22,959 nt of DNA from Linderina pennispora (Eukaryota > Kickxellomycota > Kickxellomycetes > Kickxellales > Kickxellaceae): the NCBI RefSeq assembly GCF_002104995.1, contig NW_024468416.1, positions 1 through 22,959 of the forward strand. The letters run 5' to 3'. Shown piece by piece: positions 1 through 8,905 of the stretch (the stretch's first letter is position 1; every line of letters starts with the position of its first letter). The notes below the pieces were generated by a model. It did not search any database. It was not told where the DNA came from and was given only the letters and a program-made list of their open reading frames with translations. A program made the translations under genes and the position numbers.

Positions 1-94
1 CAGAGGCTGCTCCGCGCCCACCGTTTGATACTCTCACATACCTTCTCCTATTAATTTCTCACGCCTTTAAACCCCCTTTCTTTTCGCACACAGA

Positions 95-1212
95 ATGTCA
101 GACAACTGGGACCGCTACTACTCACCGACATCTGTGGCAGAGATGCCAGTGTTTTACACTGCACTCGCTGTCAGCCTGACCAATATCCCGATTATCGGAT
201 ATGCGATACACAATCGTGACTACTTGCCAATTAAGAGCAAGAACGTGTGGATTGTGGCCGGGATTGGGCTTGGCAGCACGATCTTCAACGTGTCGTTCAA
301 CATCCTCAACGGAATGATGGGATTTGAAGGCGTGCTCGGCTATTGTCGGTTCTGGACAGCGTGGATGATGAGCACACTGGGGCTTGGTTTGTTCCTGAGC
401 CCAATGAACATGCGGCTGATCATCTACTACCGTGTGTTTGTGAAACGGCGGACACACAGCTACACGCACTTCACTATGGCCAAGTTCCTAAGGCGGTACT
501 GGCCGTTTTTCGTGCTATGGATGCCAGTAGTGGTATCGAGCATTGTGGCATCGGTGCTGCCGGCATAGACAGTGCAGCTGGTTGTGGATCACGGACTAAA
601 CACCTGCCACACAACTTTAGTTTCCTGTATTTTATCTTTGCCTACTTTGCGCGCAGGTGTTGTGGCGTGGGGACTGTACTTGCGTATGCGCAAGATTGCC
701 AAGGCGTTCAACGAGTTCCGCTGGCACTGTGGACATTGCTCATTTTCACCGCGATTTTTGTGCTTAATCTGGCGGTTATGTTAGCGCAGGGCACGGTATA
801 TCCGTGGGGCGGATCTTCCTCGCTTTTGCCAACATGGTGCTCTTCAACTCGTATTTTGGACAATCCTGGGCCCGCCAATCTATGGCACATTTTCAGACGC
901 GAGGCTACGTTGCGGCGGTTCATGGATGATATGCACGAGGACGGGATTCTGGCACAGAAAGCCCATATTGGAAACGCACACAAGCCTGTATGGTGTTGAG
1001 GATGGCACCATTCATACGTCAAGCAGTCGGATCTCGGCACCAGTGCGCATGCACCGTATAGCCAGATGCCTACTGCGGTTAACCCTATGGAGAGCAACAC
1101 CGGTTACTGACCAGTACTCCCCGTATATGCAGCGCCCTGGCAAGTGCCAGCACCACTAGCATCTCCACGGTTGATGCGGCGGCCCAAAGCCGAGGCCGGC
1201 TGATCCCTCTGA
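95..1212 (+). pseudogene. Broken left-arm copy of receptor A
   Basis: This matches the intact gene at 7778-8905. The first 156 residues are open and identical except for one Ala/Val difference caused by a C/T substitution at 162. Near 565 three bases are missing, which creates a TAG at 566-568 inside the second extracellular loop region. From there to the end I counted roughly a dozen short deletions (for example near 612, 649, 660, 717, 810, 838, 885, 984 and 1009) and about three one-base insertions (near 1104, 1135 and 1206), with no clear substitutions. A real decaying gene would collect substitutions too, so consensus error is the simpler reading. If the DNA is genuine, it is a non-functional receptor duplicate. 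Confidence 0.85.
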
Positions 1213-2258
1213 AAATACTGTATTTAATCCCGTAGCAATGTAATGTGTCATGTAAACAAAATATATCTGCTTTTAATGACTTGGGCTGGCAGTTCGAGAA
1301 TGAATGTTGGTGTATGAGGAAAACAGCCTAAGAAATAAAGACGCTGATCTCTGATAGGACGGCATCAAGAAATAGAGGATCGCTAGGGGGTTGGGGATAA
1401 GCAGTTCCCAACAGGTTCCATCATGCATTGTTGCACTAGGTGTTTGATCCGGGCGGAGGCGGTTACAATATTCCCCGCGCCATGCTTATTGTAAAGGGGT
1501 AAAAAGTTGATGACTTTTCCAACAACAGCACCGTCTGAAGTGGCCATTTTTATAGCCAATTCGAAAGAGTGTCCATAGAAACAATGAACTAGAGAGAAAG
1601 GAGAAAGAAGGTCTTAGTGGACAGGAGATTAATCGGTATGACACCTACGGGGAATTGTAGCAGCATTTGCTAGTAATTGACGATGTCTCCTGGATCTGGA
1701 ATGAGGAATACGTCGACCACATAACGTCGATGGGGAAGCTGGTTTTCGACACCATACTGATGGCGTAGTGCAAGCTGGTAGTGCTTTGCCTGAAATATGG
1801 TAATGAAGAACAATACTATCCTATCTAGCACTTTCCTTAGTAAGCAAGCAAGATATTTATTCGGAGCCGTACAAAGACGGAGCGGTGCACTCAGAAGTGA
1901 GCAGAATCTACGATGCCAAGCAATTGTAACGATCATCATAGTCGGACAAATAGAACGTCCAACAGACCAGCGATCATGGATGACAATCAGGATGCTCGCA
2001 AGCTGCTATAGTGAGGACAAGGTTTGTTGTCAAAAACAGCTTGCCAAAGTCAGCTAGATACTTCTGTGGGGAAGGGATTGCAAAGGAGTACTCTTATCTC
2101 TGCCTATAGCAAAAACATATAAAGAGGATGAGCTGCTCTAGAACAATATCTTGAAAAAATAATCTACTGCATGTTTACACCATTTATCTCCTCTTATTCT
2201 TCTTCCATTTCTAATACCTTGCTGCTGATTCTCTTTCTATATACGCTTATTGAGAAGG
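1213..2258. other. Left-arm spacer between receptors A and B
   Basis: This is a left-arm copy of 6739-7777. It holds no receptor sequence. A TATAAAG lies at 2118-2124, 135 bases before the ATG of the receptor B copy. An AATAAA-type signal near 1334 follows the receptor A copy. On the minus strand there is a 54-codon ORF (1383-1547), listed separately. Other open stretches on the minus strand (for example 1670-1939) change frame between the two arms and cannot be called. Confidence 0.6.
1383..1547 (-). CDS. 54-residue ORF of unknown function (left arm)
   Basis: The ORF runs from an ATG at 1545-1547 to a TAG at 1383-1385. It begins MATSDGAVVGKV and continues through a region containing LPLYNKHGAGN and ARIKHLVQQ. 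I do not recognise it. The right-arm equivalent (7446-7556) is one base shorter just before its stop and ends after 36 codons, so the arms disagree on the C-terminus and one of them must be wrong. It lies antisense to the receptor direction, between A and B. It could be a small gene, an exon of a larger spliced gene, or chance. Confidence 0.25.
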   Translation of the reverse strand: MATSDGAVVGKVINFLPLYNKHGAGNIVTASARIKHLVQQCMMEPVGNCLSPTP

Positions 2259-3393
2259 ATGTCGGATAACTGGGAATACATCTATGTACGGACATCATCA
2301 GCAGAGATGCCGGTGTTTTATGCAACGATGGGGATGTGTTTTGCTGAACGTACCGGGTTTGTTGGATTATGCGATATACAACCGCAACTACTTGCCAATA
2401 AAGAGCAAGAAATGTCTGGATTTCAGCAGGGATGGGACTCGGCATGACGATGTTTTGCGTTTCGTTCAATATTATCAGTGGGGATGATGGGGTTTGAAGG
2501 AGCGCTTGGTATGTGTCCGGTTCTGGACAACATGGATGATGACTGTGTTTGGGTTGGCACTATTCCAGAGCCTGATAAATATGCGCCTAATCGTATACTA
2601 CCGTGTATTTATCACACAGCAGACACACAGCTACAAGCAGTTTTACGATCCGAAAAGTTCCTGCGGAGGTACTGGCCGTTCTTTGCCATGTGGTTACCAA
2701 TGGTGATTACTGCGATCGTTGCATTTATTCTACCAGCACGGCCTCACGGTGGAACTTGTGGTGGATCACGGGCTCAACGCATGCCACAACAACTTTAGCT
2801 TCCTTTACTTTATTATTGCGTACATTGTCGCGCAGGAACATTGTCGGCGTGGGTTCTGTATTTCCGGATGCGATCGGTGGCAAAGGCATTCAACGAGTTC
2901 AAACTTGCGCTGGGGACAATTGTATTATTTACTGCATTTGTGGTACTTATCACGGCGCTCATGCTTTCGCAGGCTCTCGTATATTCATGGGGGCGCATAT
3001 TAATTGCTTTTTCCAACGCAATACTGCTGAATTCGTACTTCCTCCTGATCTTGTGCCCCCCGATCTATGGACACATGTTCAACCGCGAGGAATGTATGCG
3101 ACGGTTTCATGGATGAAATGCATCAAGATGGGATTGTTGCACAGCAGGCACGCATCGGAAACGCACACAAGCAGCTGTACGGTATAGAAGAGGGCACAGA
3201 CTCGTACCTTAAGCAGTCTAACGCAAGCGAAGGTGTACACGCAACATATGGCCAAATGCTTAGTAATGGAAGACATGCAGAAAGTGGAGACAGCACCATC
3301 CAGTATTCTGCATATATGCAACAGCTGACAAGCGTCAGCTCCACAAGCATTAACACATCCAGACCCGATGGCCAAAGCCGATATATTCTTTAA
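2259..3393 (+). pseudogene. Broken left-arm copy of receptor B
   Basis: This matches the intact gene at 5617-6738 from the same ATG to the same TAA. The frame is lost within about 80 bases of the start by extra bases in short runs (TTTT for TTT near 2338, GGGTTT for GGTT near 2355, an extra T near 2367, AAA for AA near 2409). Further indels follow through the helices, so the pieces of the receptor appear in all three frames. Substitutions are rare. The reading as sequence error versus pseudogene is the same as for the copy at 95-1212. Confidence 0.85.
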
Positions 3394-3959
3394 GTATATT
3401 TTTCTTCTTTGATTGCTGTATAGCAATGAATAAAGATATGCAAGTTACAGATAGTAATCACTATTGCTACCACTTGCTGAAGTGGTTAGACCACTTGTAG
3501 AGGATAGTCTGGCCTAAGCTTACAGATACAAAGATATTATCGGAGTACTGATGATTGCTTGGTGTATTTATTTTTTGAGGCAAAGCATAACTGAGACACC
3601 AACCCCTATTATTATTTTCCTAGATCACGATGATTACAAAAGCTGGCAAATGTCCTGAAAATCTTGTTGCAGAAGCCGTAAGGATATGGTCTGCACTTGT
3701 AACTAGGATGGGGCATGATGCTGAGTATGATATTATTAATGATAGTAAGAGGGTAACAAGAAAAAAAAAAGTAGACCGGTCAGGACTATTGTGTTGCTAA
3801 CTGATCTGACAAGTAGCGACCAAGTTAGCTAAAATGCAGATAATCCATGATAGCAATTTATATGGATTGCTATCAGCATTCAGAAAGCAAATTAAATTAA
3901 ATAGTAAAAGGTGATTAAAAGGATTGTTGAATCCACAGGCAAAAAGTGTGCAAAATATC
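3394..3959. other. Left-arm spacer, receptor B to tRNA-Lys
   Basis: This is a copy of 5050-5616. It contains an AATAAA at 3429-3434 just after the receptor B copy, an imperfect palindrome of repeated ACCACTTG/CAAGTGGT units near 3470-3500, a left-arm version of the 67-codon ORF starting at 3630 (its A-run is 10 bases rather than 11, so the frame shifts), and a hairpin at 3849-3874 with 9-base arms (GATAGCAAT/ATTGCTATC). Confidence 0.6.
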
Positions 3960-4032
3960 AGCCCGACGGGGGGGTCGAACCCCCAACCTTGAGATTAAGA
4001 GTCTCACGCTCTGCCGATTGAGCTAGCCGGGC
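3960..4032 (-). tRNA. tRNA-Lys (CUU), left-arm copy
   Basis: This is a 73-nucleotide cloverleaf identical to 4977-5049, with 5' end at 4032 and discriminator base at 3960. The anticodon loop reads CTCTTAA, giving anticodon CUU. There is no intron. Confidence 0.95.
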
Positions 4033-4976
4033 TGGATTAACGGATTTAGGTCAGCAACTGAGCTATTCCACCTACGAGTCTAGGTTCCTTAAAAATATAA
4101 TTGAATATCTGGACTCACTACCATTTCATTAGAGGTCATTCAGAGTTAGTTATCTGCACACCAATTATTTATGCATATTGAAACTACTGGCAATTTCAGT
4201 GAAATAAAAATTTCACCCAAACTGCTATTGGCATTTTTGGAAAAGTTTTAGTGAACATAATTTCAACCAGAAAGAAAAATCTTTGTATATTAGAGGTAAT
4301 TATCATTGGGTAATAAAAGTCAATAGAGGTCATTCACAATCACTAAACTAAGTAAAAAATAGCTATATCTTTTAAAACTTTTTATTCTTTTATTTTTTTT
4401 GTACTTCTACAAAACCCCATTGGCATCCTGAAAATTTAGTTAATATACAATTAATATGCTACTACTGAGATAGAGGCTGGGTCACAAGAAATCAACTGAA
4501 ATTTTTTAGGATGCCCAAAGGGGGTTTCAGAGAAGCACCATATTTGGCATCTTTGTTTATTTGTTAATCTAGTTGCTAGAATATTTTTGGCCATTGCTAA
4601 ACATTCTGTATTTTAAAATATTTATCTACTGCTAGTAATTGATTTCTTATTTGTTAATTAGTTATTCTGATAATAGATATTTAGTTTTTTTAAACTTTTA
4701 TATTTGTGAATAGCCTCTAATATACAAAGATTTTTCTTTCTGGTTGAAATTATGTTCACTAAAACTTTTCCAAAATGCCAATAGCAGTTTGGGTGAAATT
4801 TTTATTTCACTGAAATTGCCAGTAGTTTCAATATGCATAAATAATTGGTGTGCAGATAACTAACTCTGAATGACCTCTAATGAAATGGTAGTGAGTCCAG
4901 ATATTCAATTATATTTTTAAGGAACCTAGACTCGTAGGTGGAATAGCTCAGTTGCTGACCTAAATCCGTTAATCCA
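4033..4976. other. AT-rich palindrome centre between the two tRNAs
   Basis: No coding sequence is visible. The outer parts (4033-4296 and 4714-4976) belong to the arms. The inner 417 bases are the loop. TAGAGG-type motifs recur: TAGAGGTCATTCA at 4130-4142 (inverse at 4867-4879), TAGAGG at 4291-4296, TAGAGGTCATTCACAA at 4324-4339, TAGAGGCTGG at 4471-4480, and the inverse TTGTGAATAGCCTCTA at 4704-4719. The region is probably built from old terminal-inverted-repeat elements. Confidence 0.7.
4324..4719. mobile_element. Degenerate TIR (MITE-like) element at the loop
   Basis: The ends TAGAGGTCATTCACAA (4324-4339) and the reverse complement of 4704-4719 agree at 14 of 16 bases. Inside, 4412-4442 and the reverse complement of about 4486-4521 are a second diverged inverted pair (CCCCATTGGCATCCTGAAAA versus a CCCCCTTTGGGCATCCT type). 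The element is about 396 bases with no ORF. A leading TA followed by GAGG would fit a TA-inserting, Tc1/mariner-type family, which is inference only. The arms of the giant repeat break within or beside this element. Confidence 0.45.
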
Positions 4977-5049
4977 GCCCGGCTAGCTCAATCGGCAGAG
5001 CGTGAGACTCTTAATCTCAAGGTTGGGGGTTCGACCCCCCCGTCGGGCT
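4977..5049 (+). tRNA. tRNA-Lys (CUU)
   Basis: The gene is 73 nucleotides including the discriminator U. The acceptor stem GCCCGGC pairs with GUCGGGC with one G-U wobble. The D-stem is GCTC/GAGC, the anticodon loop CTCTTAA gives CUU (reads AAG), and the T-arm is GGGGG-TTCGACC-CCCCC. A-box and B-box promoter elements are internal (TAGCTCAATCGG and GGTTCGACCCC). The discriminator U and overall sequence are compatible with fungal lysine tRNAs. There is no intron and CCA is not encoded. Confidence 0.97.
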
Positions 5050-5053
5050 GATA

Positions 5054-5068
5054 TTTTGCACACTTTTT
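5054..5068 (+). terminator. Pol III terminator of tRNA-Lys
   Basis: Two T-runs, TTTT (5054-5057) and TTTTT (5064-5068), lie 5 and 15 bases after the tRNA 3' end, as expected for RNA polymerase III release. The left arm has the mirror image. Confidence 0.7.
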
Positions 5069-5176
5069 GCCTGTGGATTCAACAATCCTTTTAATCACCT
5101 TTTACTATTTAATTTAATTTGCTTTCTGAATGCTGATAGCAATCCATATAAATTGCTATCATGGATTATCTGCATT

Positions 5177-5380
5177 TTAGCTAACTTGGTCGCTACTTGT
5201 CAGATCAGTTAGCAACACAATAGTCCTGACCGGTCTACTTTTTTTTTTTCTTGTTACCCTCTTACTATCATTAATAATATCATACTCAGCATCATGCCCC
5301 ATCCTAGTTACAAGTGCAGACCATATCCTTACGGCTTCTGCAACAAGATTTTCAGGACATTTGCCAGCTTTTGTAATCAT
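5177..5380 (-). CDS. 67-residue ORF of unknown function
   Basis: This is a full ATG-to-stop frame. It starts MITKAGKCPENLVAEAV, has a mid region containing RIWSALVTRMGHDAEY, and carries a basic run RKKK encoded by an 11-base A tract. I do not recognise a family. The composition looks more protein-like than the surrounding AT-rich DNA would predict, so it may be a fragment of a decayed element. The left-arm copy has 10 A in the tract and shifts frame there. It is on the same strand as, and downstream of, receptor B, about 236 bases beyond its stop. Confidence 0.25.
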   Translation of the reverse strand: MITKAGKCPENLVAEAVRIWSALVTRMGHDAEYDIINDSKRVTRKKKSRPVRTIVLLTDLTSSDQVS

Positions 5381-5575
5381 CGTGATCTAGGAAAATAATA
5401 ATAGGGGTTGGTGTCTCAGTTATGCTTTGCCTCAAAAAATAAATACACCAAGCAATCATCAGTACTCCGATAATATCTTTGTATCTGTAAGCTTAGGCCA
5501 GACTATCCTCTACAAGTGGTCTAACCACTTCAGCAAGTGGTAGCAATAGTGATTACTATCTGTAACTTGCATATC

Positions 5576-5581
5576 TTTATT
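5576..5581 (-). promoter_or_regulatory. AATAAA polyadenylation signal of receptor B
   Basis: AATAAA on the minus strand lies 35 bases after the TAA at 5617-5619. It is next to an ATTGCT/AGCAAT mini-hairpin at 5585-5600. The left-arm counterpart is 3429-3434. Confidence 0.5.
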
Positions 5582-5616
5582 CATTGCTATACAGCAATCA
5601 AAGAAGAAAAATATAC

Positions 5617-6738
5617 TTAAAGAATATATCGGCTTTGGCCATCGGGTCTGGATGTGTTAATGCTTGTGGAGCTGACGCTTGTCAGCTGTTGCATATATGC
5701 AGAATACTGGATGGTGCTGTCTCCACTTTCTGCATGTCTTCCATTACTAAGCATTTGGCCATATGTTGCGTGTACACCTTCGCTTGCGTTAGACTGCTTA
5801 AGGTACGAGTCTGTGCCCTCTTCTATACCGTACAGCTGCTTGTGTGCGTTTCCGATGCGTGCCTGCTGTGCAACAATCCCATCTTGATGCATTTCATCCA
5901 TGAACCGTCGCATACATTCCTCGCGGTTGAACATGTGTCCATAGATCGGGGGGCACAAGATCAGGAGGAAGTACGAATTCAGCAGTATTGCGTTGGAAAA
6001 AGCAATTAATATGCGCCCCCATGAATATACGAGAGCCTGCGAAAGCATGAGCGCCGTGATAAGTACCACAAATGCAGTAAATAATACAATTGTCCCCAGC
6101 GCAAGTTTGAACTCGTTGAATGCCTTTGCCACCGATCGCATCCGGAAATACAGAACCCACGCGACAATGTCCTGCGCGACAATGTACGCAATAATAAAGT
6201 AAAGGAAGCTAAAGTTGTTGTGGCATGCGTTGAGCCCGTGATCCACCACAAGTTCCACCGTGAGCCGTGCTGGTAGAATAAATGCAACGATCGCAGTAAT
6301 CACCATTGGTAACCACATGGCAAAGAACGGCCAGTACCTCCGCAGGAACTTTCGGATCGTAAACTGCTTGTAGCTGTGTGTCTGCTGTGTGATAAATACA
6401 CGGTAGTATACGATTAGGCGCATATTTATCAGGCTCTGGAATAGTGCCAACCCAAACACAGTCATCATCCATGTTGTCCAGAACCGACACATACCAAGCG
6501 CTCCTTCAAACCCCATCATCCCACTGATAATATTGAACGAAACGCAAAACATCGTCATGCCGAGTCCCATCCCTGCTGAAATCCAGACATTCTTGCTCTT
6601 TATTGGCAAGTAGTTGCGGTTGTATATCGCATATCCAACAACCGGTACGTTCAGCAAACACATCCCCATCGTTGCATAAAACACCGGCATCTCTGCTGAT
6701 GATGTCCGTACATAGATGTATTCCCAGTTATCCGACAT
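5617..6738 (-). CDS. Seven-helix receptor B (class-C-like GPCR, no ligand-binding ectodomain)
   Basis: An intact, intronless 373-residue protein. The ATG at 6738 is chosen because the three codons upstream begin with TTG, not ATG, and because the paralogue A starts at the matching MSDNW. It has seven hydrophobic segments at roughly 17-39, 51-73, 84-115, 135-157, 176-200, 211-233 and 241-263. Cys84 at the start of TM3 and Cys172 in the second outer loop form the likely GPCR disulphide. ICL1 carries LPIKSKNVW and ICL3 ends FNEFK, resembling the NFNEAK motif of class C receptors. A conserved block after TM7 (RREE..., MDEMHQDGIVAQQ, GNAHKQLYG) leads into a Ser/Thr-rich tail ending RYIL. It is expected at the plasma membrane, coupling to a G protein; the ligand is unknown. 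It is closest to receptor A, downstream of which it lies in tandem. The family call is by motif only. Confidence 0.85.
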   Translation of the reverse strand: MSDNWEYIYVRTSSAEMPVFYATMGMCLLNVPVVGYAIYNRNYLPIKSKNVWISAGMGLGMTMFCVSFNIISGMMGFEGALGMCRFWTTWMMTVFGLALFQSLINMRLIVYYRVFITQQTHSYKQFTIRKFLRRYWPFFAMWLPMVITAIVAFILPARLTVELVVDHGLNACHNNFSFLYFIIAYIVAQDIVAWVLYFRMRSVAKAFNEFKLALGTIVLFTAFVVLITALMLSQALVYSWGRILIAFSNAILLNSYFLLILCPPIYGHMFNREECMRRFMDEMHQDGIVAQQARIGNAHKQLYGIEEGTDSYLKQSNASEGVHATYGQMLSNGRHAESGDSTIQYSAYMQQLTSVSSTSINTSRPDGQSRYIL

Positions 6739-6872
6739 CCTTCTCAATAAGCGTATATAGAAAGAGAATCAGCAGCAAGGTATTAGAAATGGAAGAAGAA
6801 TAAGAGGAGATAAATGGTGTAAACATGCAGTAGATTATTTTTTCAAGATATTGTTCTAGAGCAGCTCATCCT

Positions 6873-6879
6873 CTTTATA
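6873..6879 (-). promoter_or_regulatory. TATA-like box upstream of receptor B
   Basis: TATAAAG on the minus strand lies 134 bases before the ATG at 6738, followed by a CT-rich leader. It is conserved in the left arm (2118-2124). The distance leaves room for a 5' leader of about 100 bases. Confidence 0.4.
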
Positions 6880-7445
6880 TGTTTTTGCTATAGGCAGAGA
6901 TAAGAGTACTCCTTTGCAATCCCTTCCCCACAGAAGTATCTAGCTGACTTTGGCAAGCTGTTTTGACAACAAACCTTGTCCTCACTATAGCAGCTTGCGA
7001 GCATCCTGATTGTCATCCATGATCGCTGGTCTGTTGGACGTTCTATTTGTCCGACTATGATGATCGTTACAATTGCTTGGCATCGTAGATTCTGCTCACT
7101 TCTGAGTGCACCGGCTCCGTCTTTGTACGGCTCCGAATAAATATCTTGCTTGCTACTAAGGAAAGTGCTAGATAGGATAGTATTGTTCTTCATTACCATA
7201 TTTCAGGCAAAGCACTACCAGCTTGCACTACGCCATCAGTATGGTGTCGAAAACCAGCTTCCCCATCGACGTTATGTGGTCGACGTATTCCTCATTCCAG
7301 ATCAGGAGACATCGTCAATTACTAGCAAATGCTGCTACAATTCCCCGTAGGTGTCATACCGATTAATCTCCTGTCCACTAAGACCTTCTTTCTCCTTTCT
7401 CTCTAGTTCATTGTTTCTATGACACTCTTTCGAATTGGCTATAAA

Positions 7446-7556
7446 ATGGCCACTTCAGACGGTGCTGTTGTTGGAAAAGTCATCAACTTTTTACCCCTTT
7501 ACAATAAGCATGGCGCGGGGAATATTGTAACCGCCTCCGCCCGGATCAACACCTAG
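7446..7556 (+). CDS. 36-residue ORF of unknown function (right arm)
   Basis: An ATG-to-TAG frame beginning MATSDGAVVGKV. It is the mirror copy of 1383-1547, where one extra A near the end keeps the frame open to 54 codons. A possible 3' splice site (CTCTCTAG at about 7398-7405) precedes it in frame, so it may be the last exon of a spliced gene antisense to the receptors. No family was recognised. Confidence 0.25.
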   Translation: MATSDGAVVGKVINFLPLYNKHGAGNIVTASARINT

Positions 7557-7777
7557 TGCAACAATGCATGATGGAACCTGTTGGGAACTGCTTATCCCCA
7601 ACCCCCTAGCGATCCTCTATTTCTTGATGCCGTCCTATCAGAGATCAGCGTCTTTATTTCTTAGGCTGTTTCCTCATACACCAACATTCATTCTCGAACT
7701 GCCAGCCAGTCATTAAAAGCAGATATATTTTGTTTACATGACACATTACATTGCTACGGGGATTAAATACAGTATTT

Positions 7778-8905
7778 TCAGAGGATCAGCCGGCCTCGGC
7801 TTTGGGCCGCCGCATCAACCGTGGAGATGCTAGTGGTGCTGGCACTTGCCAGGCGCTGCATATACGGGGAGTACTGGTCAGTACCGGTGTTGCTCTCCAT
7901 AGGGTTAACCGCAGTAGGCATCTGGCTATACGGTGCATGCGCACTGGTGCCGAGATCCGACTGCTTGACGTATGAATCGGTGCCATCCTCAACACCATAC
8001 AGGTGCTTGTGTGCGTTTCCAATATGGGCTTTCTGTGCCAGAATCCCGTCCTCGTGCATATCATCCATGAACCGCCGCAACGTAGCCTCGCGTCTGAAAA
8101 TGTGCCCATAGATTGGCGGGCCCAGGATTGTCCAAAAGTACGAGTTGAAGAGCACCATGTTGGCAAAAGCGAGGAAGATCCGGCCCCACGGATATACCGT
8201 GCCCTGCGCTAACATAACCGCCAGATTAAGCACAAAAATCGCGGTGAAAATGAGCAATGTCCACAGTGCCAGCTGGAACTCGTTGAACGCCTTGGCAATC
8301 TTGCGCATACGCAAGTACAGTCCCCACGCCACAAACACCTGCGCCGCAAAGTAGGCAAAGATAAAATACAGGAAACTAAAGTTATTGTGGCAGGTGTTTA
8401 GTCCGTGATCCACAACCAGCTGCACTGTCTCATGTGCCGGCAGCACCGATGCCACAATGCTCGATACCACTACTGGCATCCATAGCACGAAAAACGGCCA
8501 GTACCGCCTTAGGAACTTGGCCATAGTGAAGTGCGTGTAGCTGTGTGTCCGCCGTTTCACAAACACACGGTAGTAGATGATCAGCCGCATGTTCATTGGG
8601 CTCAGGAACAAACCAAGCCCCAGTGTGCTCATCATCCACGCTGTCCAGAACCGACAATAGCCGAGCACGCCTTCAAATCCCATCATTCCGTTGAGGATGT
8701 TGAACGACACGTTGAAGATCGTGCTGCCAAGCCCAATCCCGGCCACAATCCACACGTTCTTGCTCTTAATTGGCAAGTAGTCACGATTGTGTATCGCATA
8801 TCCGATAATCGGGATATTGGTCAGGCTGACAGCGAGTACAGTGTAAAACACTGGCATCTCTGCCACAGATGTCGGTGAGTAGTAGCGGTCCCAGTTGTCT
8901 GACAT
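7778..8905 (-). CDS. Seven-helix receptor A (class-C-like GPCR, no ligand-binding ectodomain)
   Basis: An intact, intronless 375-residue protein with the ATG at 8905. Hydrophobic segments lie at about 17-39, 51-73, 84-116, 135-157, 176-200, 211-233 and 242-264. Cys84 (TM3) and Cys172 (outer loop 2, context GLNTCHNNFSFLYF) are the disulphide pair. ICL1 has LPIKSKNVW, TM3 ends RLIIYYRVF and ICL3 has IAKAFNEFQ. The post-TM7 block reads RREATLRRF, MDDMHEDGILAQK, GNAHKHLYG. The tail is Ser/Thr-rich with YSQM and YSPYMQ, and ends RLIL. The N-terminus is only about 17 residues, so there is no Venus flytrap domain. It is upstream of B on the same strand, with 1039 bases between the start of B and the end of A. 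A and B form one subgroup of the cluster, sharing MSDNW and SAEMPVF/VAEMPVF N-termini. Function as a G-protein-coupled sensor is inferred from topology. Confidence 0.85.
   Translation of the reverse strand: MSDNWDRYYSPTSVAEMPVFYTVLAVSLTNIPIIGYAIHNRDYLPIKSKNVWIVAGIGLGSTIFNVSFNILNGMMGFEGVLGYCRFWTAWMMSTLGLGLFLSPMNMRLIIYYRVFVKRRTHSYTHFTMAKFLRRYWPFFVLWMPVVVSSIVASVLPAHETVQLVVDHGLNTCHNNFSFLYFIFAYFAAQVFVAWGLYLRMRKIAKAFNEFQLALWTLLIFTAIFVLNLAVMLAQGTVYPWGRIFLAFANMVLFNSYFWTILGPPIYGHIFRREATLRRFMDDMHEDGILAQKAHIGNAHKHLYGVEDGTDSYVKQSDLGTSAHAPYSQMPTAVNPMESNTGTDQYSPYMQRLASASTTSISTVDAAAQSRGRLIL

Larger units (their letters stand above)
1..4296. repeat. Left arm of giant inverted repeat
   Basis: This arm is the reverse complement of 4714-9002. 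Base 1 pairs with base 9002, and 4291-4296 (TAGAGG) pairs with 4714-4719. It holds copies of receptor A, receptor B, a 67-codon ORF and tRNA-Lys. The position sum of paired bases drifts from 9003 at the outer end to 9010 at the inner end, so the left arm has a net gain of seven bases. Differences seen by eye are mostly one- to three-base indels in short homopolymers or dinucleotide runs. The arm starts exactly at the window edge, so its true outer end is not visible. Confidence 0.97.
5050..5616. other. Right-arm spacer, tRNA-Lys to receptor B 3' end
   Basis: This stretch contains the Pol III terminator, a hairpin at 5135-5160 with perfect 9-base arms (GATAGCAAT/ATTGCTATC), a 67-codon ORF (5177-5380, minus), a palindromic cluster of CAAGTGGT/ACCACTT units near 5511-5541, and the receptor B polyadenylation signal. 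Nothing else was seen. Confidence 0.6.
6739..7777. other. Right-arm spacer between receptors A and B
   Basis: This is the promoter side of B and the 3' side of A. It contains the TATA-like box, a 36-codon plus-strand ORF (7446-7556) and an AATAAA-type signal for A near 7653-7658. Just upstream of that ORF, a GTAGGT at about 7349 and a CTCTCTAG at about 7405 could bound a short (about 59-base) plus-strand intron. The flanking frames join in phase 0 with an upstream open stretch containing ALRHQYGVENQLPHRRYVV. Several one-base differences from the left arm alter this reading, so no gene is called. Confidence 0.45.

Noticed and set aside
1-60. Telomere at the window start
   Set aside because: No telomeric repeat units are present. 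The first bases are ordinary promoter sequence of receptor A.
95-3393. Many overlapping medium ORFs in the left arm as separate genes
   Set aside because: They are pieces of receptors A and B in shifted frames, seen clearly when compared with the intact right-arm genes.
5511-5541. Repeated CAAGTGGT units as a CRISPR-like or regulatory array
   Set aside because: Only three short units in an imperfect palindrome, with no regular spacers; at most a small hairpin after receptor B.
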